Positions 56,767-64,000 of a DNA stretch of 64,000 bases are shown in pieces; the first letter of the stretch is position 1; each line of letters starts with the position of its first letter. The notes under the pieces are model-generated. The model saw nothing but the letters and a program-made list of their open reading frames with translations. It was not told the origin of the DNA and made no database searches. Origin of the DNA: Torymus aiolomorphi (Eukaryota; Arthropoda; Insecta; Hymenoptera; Torymidae). A program made the translations under genes and the position numbers. The stretch spans positions 40,736,195 through 40,800,194 of the forward strand of contig CM070876.1 in the NCBI GenBank assembly GCA_036365515.1, read 5' to 3'.

Positions 56767-56893
56767 CTTAGGGTGCGATCCCATGGTGTTCCGAAAATTT
56801 AGATGAAACCATTTAAGCCCGTGAGAGCGGGAGAGGCACTCACGGGCTTAAATGGTTCCGTCTAATTTTTCGGAACGCCGTGAAATCGCACCC
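56767..56893. mobile_element. Short foldback MITE
   Basis: GGGTGCGAT...ATTTAAGCCCGTGAG is inverted by CTCACGGGCTTAAAT...ATCGCACCC. The unpaired loop is about 11 bases, so almost the whole 127 bp is stem. Confidence 0.85.
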
Positions 56894-57184
56894 TTAGGCT
56901 GAGTCCCCAAGGTGGTTCTACAATTTACCTACATAACACAAGGTATGCATCAAGTCATATAACCGAAAATTACTGTTCGATGACCGTCTTCGACTGTAAA
57001 AAACCGACAACATTGACGAAAATAAATTTCGGAAAGCATACAGTCACACGGATGCAATGTAATGTACCTATGGACCTATTATGAATTATAATAGCGAAGA
57101 CAGCAAAGAGATTGCATGCAATTAGTAAGAAACAAAAAATTTATCATTTGCAGTGATGTTGCACTTTTCGGTAGCGATGAGCCA
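56894..57184. other. Unassigned DNA
   Basis: No ORF or repeat is recognised. Confidence 0.4.
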
Positions 57185-57802
57185 GCCAGGGGCCTGATTC
57201 CGTACTAAAAATGTGTCGTGCGACACAGCGACACAGCGACTTATACGACACAGCGACACACGCGCTTGCTTCTCTCATTGGTCGGCGGAGAGGGGCGGGA
57301 CCCGCTTCAACCAATGAGAGAACGAGCGCGTGCGTATGCTGGGGCCTTTCTACATATGTGTGTTCTGTGTGTTCTGTGTGTTCCCGAAAAAGACAGATAG
57401 ATCTGTTCCGTTTATGTAAGACAGAGACAGACATAGAGAGAAGTTGTCTAGAACAGACAGAACACACATACGTAGAAAGGCCACTGTATCGCACGAGTCG
57501 CTGTGTCGGATAAGTCGCTGTGTCGCGCGACTTAGAGCTATGTCGATGTGTTTCTAAGTTTTTTTTTATGTTGGATCATAAACACAAGGCTTTAAACATC
57601 GACATAGCTGTAAGTCGCGCGACACAGCGACTTATCCGACACAGTGACTCGTGCGACACAGCACACGCACGCGCTCGCTTCTCTCATTGGTTGAAGCGGG
57701 CCCCGCCCCTTTCCAACGACCAATGAGAAGCGAGCGTATGCTGTGTCGGATAAGTCGCTGTGTCGCTCGATACATTTTTAGTACGGAATCAGGCCCCTGG
57801 GA
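57185..57802. mobile_element. Foldback element with GTGTCG-rich arms, copy A
   Basis: The ends CCAGGGGCCTGATTCCGTAC and GTACGGAATCAGGCCCCTGG are perfect inverted repeats. Inside are many copies of cgacacagcgac and cttatccgacacagcgact in both orientations, plus 'accaatgagag' blocks. A gtgtgttctgtgtgttc stretch near 57358 is an extra insertion. Opposite-strand ORFs here are repeat by-products. Confidence 0.85.
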
Positions 57803-58692
57803 CCTGATTCCGTACTAAAAATGTGTCGTGCGACACAGCGACTTATCCGACACAGCGACACAGAGACACAGCATACGCTCGCTTCTCATTGGTGGTCGGA
57901 GAGGGGCGGGGCCTGCTTCAACCAATGAGAGAAGTGAGCGCATGCGTATGCTGTGTCGCCTGAGTCGCTGTGTCGGATAAGTCGCTGTGTCGTGCGACTT
58001 ACAGCTATCTCGATGTTTAAAATGTTTAAACCCTTGTGTCTATGATCCAACATAAAAAAAAACCATAGAAACACATCGACGTAGCTGTAAGTCGCGCGAC
58101 ACAGTGACTTATCCGATACAGCAACTCGTGCGACACAGCATACGCACGCGCTCGCTTCTCTCATTGGTTGAAGCGGGCCACGCCCCTCTCTGACAACCAA
58201 TGAGAAGCGAGCGTATGCTGTGTCACTGTATCGCTGTGTCGGATAAGTCGCTGTGTCGTGCGACACAGCGACACAGCGACACACGCGCTTGCTTCTGTCA
58301 TTGATCGGCGGAGAGAGGCGGGGCCCGCTTCAACCAATGAGAGAACGAGCGCGTGCGTATGCTGTATCGCACGAGTCGCTGTGTCGGATAAGTCGCTGTG
58401 TCGCGCGACTTACAGCTATGTCGATGTTTAAACCCTTGTGTTTATGATCCAACATAAAAAAAAACTTAGAGACACATCGACATAGCTGTAAGTCGCGCGA
58501 CACAGCGACTTATCCGACACAGCGACTCGTGTGATACAGCATACGCACGCGCCCGTTCTCTCATTGGTTGAAGCGGGCCCCGCTCCTCTCCGCCGACCAA
58601 TGACAGAAGCAAGCGCGTGTGTCGCTGTGTCGGATAAGTCGCTGTGTCGCTGTGTCGCACGACACATTTTTAGTACGGAATCAGGCCCCCGG
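57803..58692. mobile_element. Foldback element with GTGTCG-rich arms, copy B
   Basis: Ends gacctgattccgtactaaaa and ttttagtacggaatcaggcc. It lies head to tail against copy A and is a longer version with several internal palindromes (taagtcgcgcgacacag). A run of 13 G follows at about 58689. Confidence 0.85.
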
Positions 58693-58703
58693 GGGGGGGG
58701 GGT

Positions 58704-59525
58704 TATTCCATTAGCGTGTCGAGCGAGACAAAATTCAGTGACACAGCTTAGGGAGAATGTACATAAGCGCCGCGCTGCGCTGCGCCGTCTTACGCCGCAC
58801 TATAGGAATTTTTAAACGAATTTGAACGAAATCAAATATCTCGCGACCTAAAAAACATAGACAAATAATTCAAGTGGCATTTTAAAGTTCATGTAATTCT
58901 GAGTAAAGGAAAAATGTTCCGATTCATCAGACATTAATTTTTTACCTTCAAATCGAAGGTCAAAGTCCCAATTTTACGACAAAAAATGCTGTTTTTTTCT
59001 ATTTTAACATAATTACACCATTATTTTCTAAAAAGTAATTAGTTAACCTTGTAGCCCTTTCAAAAAGAAGAAAAAATATGACCTTCAAAACTTTTTTTTT
59101 GTTTAGAGGTCAATGAAATAAACAAGATCGAAGTAACGAATCACCGAATTTTTCGAGATCGGCTCTATGTATTTGAATCGGATATGTAGTATTCGAAAGA
59201 GAATTAAAATACCTACATTTTCTAAAAAAAAAAAGTTTCTAGCAATCACGGTTCTTTTATTAATTATTAACCAAAACGTAAACATTGAAAAATGAAAAAA
59301 ATGAGTTTTGTATGTCAACCGATTACTTTTATGAAAATCTTTTCCGAGGGGTGCATTATGCGTTTCTCACAAAATAAACGAACCTGAATCTATATTCATA
59401 GCTTTCCAGTGAAAAAGGATCATAATGCAAAATTCGCCACCAACTTGTTTAGGAGTAATTTTATTTACATAGATTTTTATCAAAAAATTTTTTTTTCGTG
59501 ATACAATTTACACGATTAAATTAGA
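58704..59525. other. Unassigned DNA
   Basis: A short GC-rich 'gcgccgcgctgcgctgcgcc' stretch at 58765, then AT-rich sequence without recognised features. Confidence 0.4.
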
Positions 59526-61918
59526 TCAATCATCATTTATCATTTCAAGCCCGTCCTCTTCAGAATCACTCCATTCGTCAAAATCCACTTCATCAGATGT
59601 TGACTGAAGAAGACTAAAAAATGTTATTTATTAATTTTGATAATAAAAGTGATATGTATTAAATGTTTATTTCAAATACTGACTTTGTCTATATGTATTT
59701 CTCAACTTCAGCTGAGATTTGATGTTTACGAAGAACGGCTATTCTCTTTTCTATACCGATTAAGGATATTACAGGATCACTCATCTCAATCGCTCTATTA
59801 TATAGATCTAATATACGATTTTTCCGGGAACTTTGACGACAATGATTCTTTGTGTTTGATCTAAAATACTTGTGCCATGATTCTAGCCCATCTTCAGCAA
59901 AGCATGCCATAGGAAGAGGGAAATTTTCGGCAATTTGACACCCATGTATCAAAAGTTTATGTGTAGTTGGGTTCATTTTTGCCCATGGGTATAACTTATA
60001 ATATAATTGATACGTATCCCAAGAAAATGCTTTCATTTTTTCTAAATTTAATGGTTTTTTGCATTTAAATGCTGCGAGAACTATTGCTACATTTTTAACC
60101 AATTGTTGGTCAAGTTCTAATGCTTCCGCAAAAGCAGATAGATCTCTAAAACATATCCCAGCTACGTTACCCGTATTGGTTGTCCCTGTACCTTGGAGTA
60201 ATTAATCCGCTCGGATGGTAAATTTTTCGTACAATTTCTCTTTGACAACATTTTCTCTGTATTTTTATTTATCTAAAAAATTAAAATATTATATAGTAAA
60301 CAATCTATATGAAAAAATAATTGTTTCTCGTACGTATTTTTATCGCTTTTTGCAGGAAAAGTCAGAAAAGTCGCGTAAATGCTTGAGTTTGATTCTTTTG
60401 TATATCATCGTTATTATTTTACTTTATTATTAATTTATTTATTTATTGCCATTACTATAAAGAAATATCATCATTATCTAATGTGACTATTAATTCATAA
60501 TTATAATGTACCGTACATTTTTATTTTATTTTGAAAGGTATCATCCATTCTTATATATAATTATATAAGCGTAAATAAAATCTAAAGTTAGCATCGCAAA
60601 ATAAGATATTGTTAAATAAGATATGTATGAAAAAAGGTATAATTATAAGGCTAAATGAAAGCTATAAAATATAAAAATTTTGGCATATTTTAAGTAAAAA
60701 GTTAAAACTATAATAATTGCTTTAAATTATAAAATAATTTTTTAATGGGACAATAAATAAGAAATAATATATTGCGGTAAAGAATAATAAATAGTCCATA
60801 CCTTTGTCTTTGTCAGTTCTGTCCCAATGCTTAAAAGGCTTGCGGTAACTTATGTTCATTAAATGTTCGAAGGCTTTAATCTCACAATGCAGAATACCCA
60901 ACCCATATTTTACTGAATCTTCTTTTGGTGTAAATTTATTGTTTAAGTTACTGAATGCAGATGTTGTAAGGTTACAGCATGGGCATCTTGACGAAGACGG
61001 ATTGTCAGTGATAGTATTGAAACACTTTCCGTCGAATAAAGTATGGAAAACTTCATATTTTAAACGTACTGATTTTCCATTAGACAAGGTTAAGGTATAT
61101 GAAGAAAGAAATTTTATTTCTTCAAGTAATCGCGCGTACTCTCTTTTCGTATTTTCAGGACTTTCTTTCTCATAACAAAGTCTCACAGGTCTAAAAAATC
61201 TAACACTCATGGGAATTGGGTTTATCCAATTGTACTCACTATTTCTTGAGTCAAAAAGCTGAATCACTCCAATATAGGTAACAAAGAGTGATACTTGAGC
61301 GTTTTTATTTTCATACTCTTCACTTTCGAACTTTTGCTGAGGATTTTTATGACACGAAGAGCTATCAAATCCTATTGATACGCGTATTTTTAAGTTACGA
61401 TATGTTTCATCAGGCCAATCAAGTACTATTGCTTCGCACAATCGCTCACCAGTAATATTGAGCAGCTCTTGCAAAGTAACACAGACCTCAATATCATTTA
61501 TTGTTTTATATTTACGTGGATGACACTTTTTTTTTTCTTCAAGTATAGTTGGATAACTGAGATAAATATTGTATCCTAATCCTTTTGTATCAGAAATTAT
61601 TGCTTCATATTGACTTTTGGTGTAATCATTTGTTATAAAAAAAGCTAAGGCCGAACTGGGCGTATGCCTTTTTGGAAGATGATCTATTTCGTGTTCTTGA
61701 CTTTTCGAGTTTATTCGCTTGTTTGCGATAGATATTATATACTGCAGCATTGTAGTTGGATCATTGAGCAGATTTTCAGCTCGATTATGTAAAGTTGTTC
61801 GAGATGCATTTTCCAACTTTGTTTTTTTTCGAGCACTGTTGATGCTAAGTCGAGAGACTTTTTTTGGTCTAGCTCTTCCTTTGGATTGTTTATTTTTGTT
61901 CTTATTTTTTCGATTCAT
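59526..61918 (-). pseudogene. Spliced transposase-like gene with RAG1/Transib-like layout, decayed
   Basis: Exons on the minus strand: 61918-60802, 60272-59684 and 59613-59526; GT...AG introns with matching phases. The basic N-terminus (MNRKNKNKNK) precedes SIGFDSSSCHKNPQQKF (a candidate first Asp), RFFRPVRLCYEKE, DGKCFNTITDNPSSSRCPCC, GILHCEIKAFEHLM, GTGTTNTGNVA, and CFAEDGLESWHKYFR (a candidate Glu), ending in a very acidic tail (DEVDFDEWSDSEEDG). In-frame stops: TAA just inside exon 2, TAA before LLQGTGTTN, TAG at its end. The order of Asp, Cys pair, HC-E/D helix and E-x-x-x-K resembles RAG1 and Transib, but this is by eye only. No terminal repeats were found. Confidence 0.65.
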
Positions 61919-63216
61919 ACTTAATCTCTAGCTAATATCAAAAAGTTTTTATTAATTATGCGTGAAAATACACCACCTACAAGATACATTTTATATCCCG
62001 GCAACTATACATAGTGCAAGACTTTTCTTCAGCTCATTTTAAAGCTTTTATAATATAATTTAAAAAGTGTCCTTATTTCTTATCGTACAATACATTTTAG
62101 TTACTTATTTTTTTATCATACAGTTTTGTAAATTTTGATAATTTTTATGGTTTAAGTTAACCTCTTGAAATTCTGCGAGAAATTGAAGTAGTCTTATAAA
62201 ACTAAAGCCATTGTAAAGAAGATCTCTAGAGACTTAAAATTTGTTTTTGAAAGTTATTGTGACTAAAATTTTAACGGAATTATGAGTATTTCTACAATAA
62301 AATTGCGTTGTTGAAAAATATTTGTGTAAAAAAATATATATTGTACGAAAAAATGTTATAGAAAAAATGATTCTTTCAATGAATAATAAATAAAAAAAAT
62401 TTTTGATCCTTTCTAGAAAAAATATTTCAAATTTGTTTGAAAATATTAATTTAAACTTACCTTTACTTTATGTCACGGCCATATGTTAAATTCAACTAGC
62501 TTTATACATATATATTATCAAGTGAGCATCAAAATTAAAATTCGTGTCGTAATATAATATAAGTATTATCAGATTAACCCTTTATAATGAGCACATTAAA
62601 TCAAAATATTGGCAATATCGTTTCAAAATAATAGGCAAAGTTTCAAAGAGATTATATCTGTAGTTCCAAGGAAGGAAAAAAATGTCAAATGTCTCTCGAG
62701 CGCATAGTTAAGAACAGAGGTGAACAACAAAGTCACGCGCGTTTGTAAACACTTCATATATTAAGTATACTATGGAAATGCAGTCCCAGTATCCGCAACT
62801 ACATAAAAAACTTGTCTTAAAGCAATACATCTAATTTTGAAATTTATAATTATTAAAATCGTTATATTGAATGTTTATTTCATTTATAAACGTAATAAAA
62901 ATATGTATTAAATGTTCTTTTGTTCATTATTGAGCAAAAGTTTATAAATTATGAGACCACAAAAGTTATACTAACGCTCGGATAAAGCAAGTAAAATGCC
63001 GAGTTAATGCATGATCGATATACAGTTTTCAAAGAGCGTTTATTATTCTTTCTTTTAAATTCATAACTTTTTGAAATCAAAATAAATCATGTAATTGAAT
63101 AAATTAGAACTTTAAAATGATTGAAATATTTTTACTTTAAGATTTAACTTCATATGTATTAGATTTTAATAGTTTTTATTACAGTCTCGGTGTAGGGCGC
63201 ACATTTTTCGTTGTCC
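61919..63216. other. AT-rich DNA without recognised genes
   Basis: Nothing is supported. Near 63185 'tctcggtgtagg' resembles the end of the MITE that begins at 63219, perhaps a relic of another copy. Confidence 0.5.
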
Positions 63217-63218
63217 TA

Positions 63219-63500
63219 CACTGAGAGAAGAATATTGTTATAGTTAACATATTTATCTATTTGATTGAAACTGCAATATTGTAACTGTTGCAATCAATAT
63301 TGTAACTGTTACAATATCCTATATTTGAATAGGGAAGATTTTGACGGTAAAACTGTATATAGTAACTATTACAATATCAATGTTTACCAGTAACATATTG
63401 TAAGTTAACTGTTACAATGCATATATTTGGACATATCTAAACATACGCATGTTAATAGTTACAATGCCATGTTAACAGTAACCAAATCCTTCTCTCAGTG
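63219..63500. mobile_element. TA-flanked MITE with internal GTAAC...TTACAATAT repeats
   Basis: Inverted ends CACTGAGAGAAG and CTTCTCTCAGTG are flanked by TA on both sides (63217-63218, 63501-63502), as in Tc1/mariner-type MITEs. Inside, variants of 'gtaactgttacaat' occur at least six times in both orientations. Confidence 0.8.
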
Positions 63501-63685
63501 TAGTAATGCCTATTTTACCTTATAATATAATACTGTATAATTTTATGTATTCTATAAACAGCAGTGTATTTTCAAAAAGAAATATATTTTGATACTATAA
63601 CTCAATTTATTTCTTGCCCCAATAATAAACAGTACAACAAAAAAATTATGAAAACTCAATTTAGCGATATTATGTATACGTAAGG

Positions 63686-63999
63686 TGTTTATTGTAGAAT
63701 GTGGATGGATCGTGGACTGGAGGTTCAAATAATTGAAGGCTTTCGTGTGGAGGTAAATGGCAACTTTATTGAAGTCTCCGTCGTGCCTCCTGGCGTACAC
63801 TTAGCCGCTGCTGTCTCTCTCGCCGTCGCGCGTGAACTGTCGCCGGCCGGCGCTGCGAGGTGCCGTCGGCGAGACTTTGTTGAGGAGGGGCGGTGAGAGA
63901 GGACCGCGTGGAGGGCGCTCATTGGCTGCGCACCGTATATTGCCTTTTAAGGCTTGGTGACGTCAGCGTCTCGCTGGTCGAGGCGCTGGATCGCCAACA
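63686..63999 (-). repeat. BEL B family LTR, minus strand
   Basis: All 314 bp are present and closest to the LTR at 46539-46852. No primer-binding site lies on the left (63685 side), so it is either a solo LTR or the 3' LTR of an element that continues past the window end. Base 64000 (t) fits both. Confidence 0.9.
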
Positions 64000-64000
64000 T

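Larger units (their letters stand above)
55500..56775. mobile_element. Outer inverted-repeat element with nested insertions
   Basis: gagaaacacgaaatggtttt and tggtttttgttcatcgta near 55520-55560 are inverted at about 56712-56765. Two smaller elements lie between these arms. No supported gene. Confidence 0.6.

Noticed and set aside
57144..58815. Several overlapping ORFs on both strands with CRATQRHSD-like repeats
   Set aside because: They arise from the cgacacagcgac repeat read in several frames of a self-complementary element.

Overview
This is nuclear DNA from an insect. Spliced host genes, AT-rich intergenic DNA and a dense, nested mix of every major retrotransposon class support that; an ant or other hymenopteran is plausible but unproven. 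There is no bacterial operon, CRISPR array or rRNA. Only two ordinary host genes are visible. CUEDC1 (+, four coding exons, 26561-27602) and WASHC4/SWIP (-, three coding exons, 28707-32576) lie tail to tail, and every splice junction keeps frame.

Left third (1-17 kb). A LINE on the minus strand (about 785-4925) sits inside an AT-rich tandem array. It is followed by foldback repeats, a 12-mer 'ATAGGAAATCCT' repeat element, a 92-bp satellite that reverses orientation to form a 1.1-kb palindrome, a 5'-truncated Penelope-like element with a hammerhead ribozyme, a LINE tail, and a complete but decayed Ty1/copia element (11588-16489, TSD tcaat).

Middle (17-38 kb). A BEL/Pao element (17230-23622, TSD catat) is nested within a long inverted-repeat element. 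The two host genes follow. Next is a complete DIRS-type tyrosine-recombinase retrotransposon (32895-37573) with inverted terminal repeats, an internal complementary region that copies both termini end to end, and a predicted gag intron. An empty copy of its target repeat at 55.4 kb fixes its ends to the base.

Right third (39-64 kb). A second LINE of the same family (about 39.49-49.95 kb, minus) was split by another BEL/Pao element (40639-46852, TSD gtgtt). That BEL has lost most of its RT and RNase H and carries unusual bulged hairpins. Next to it is a 4.8-kb DNA transposon with TTAA target duplications (49952-54794). Its five-part spliced gene joins duplicated zinc-ribbon exons, a Mutator/Kolobok-like transposase and a complete DEDDh 3'-5' exonuclease. 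Nested foldback elements (54.9-58.7 kb), a decayed spliced transposase gene with a RAG1/Transib-like layout (59526-61918), a TA-flanked MITE and a third BEL LTR (63686-63999) complete the window.

The observations most worth following are the exonuclease-transposase fusion, the complete DIRS architecture with its empty site, the hammerhead ribozyme, the covarying 3' hairpin shared by three LINE copies, and the bulged hairpins of the deleted BEL element.
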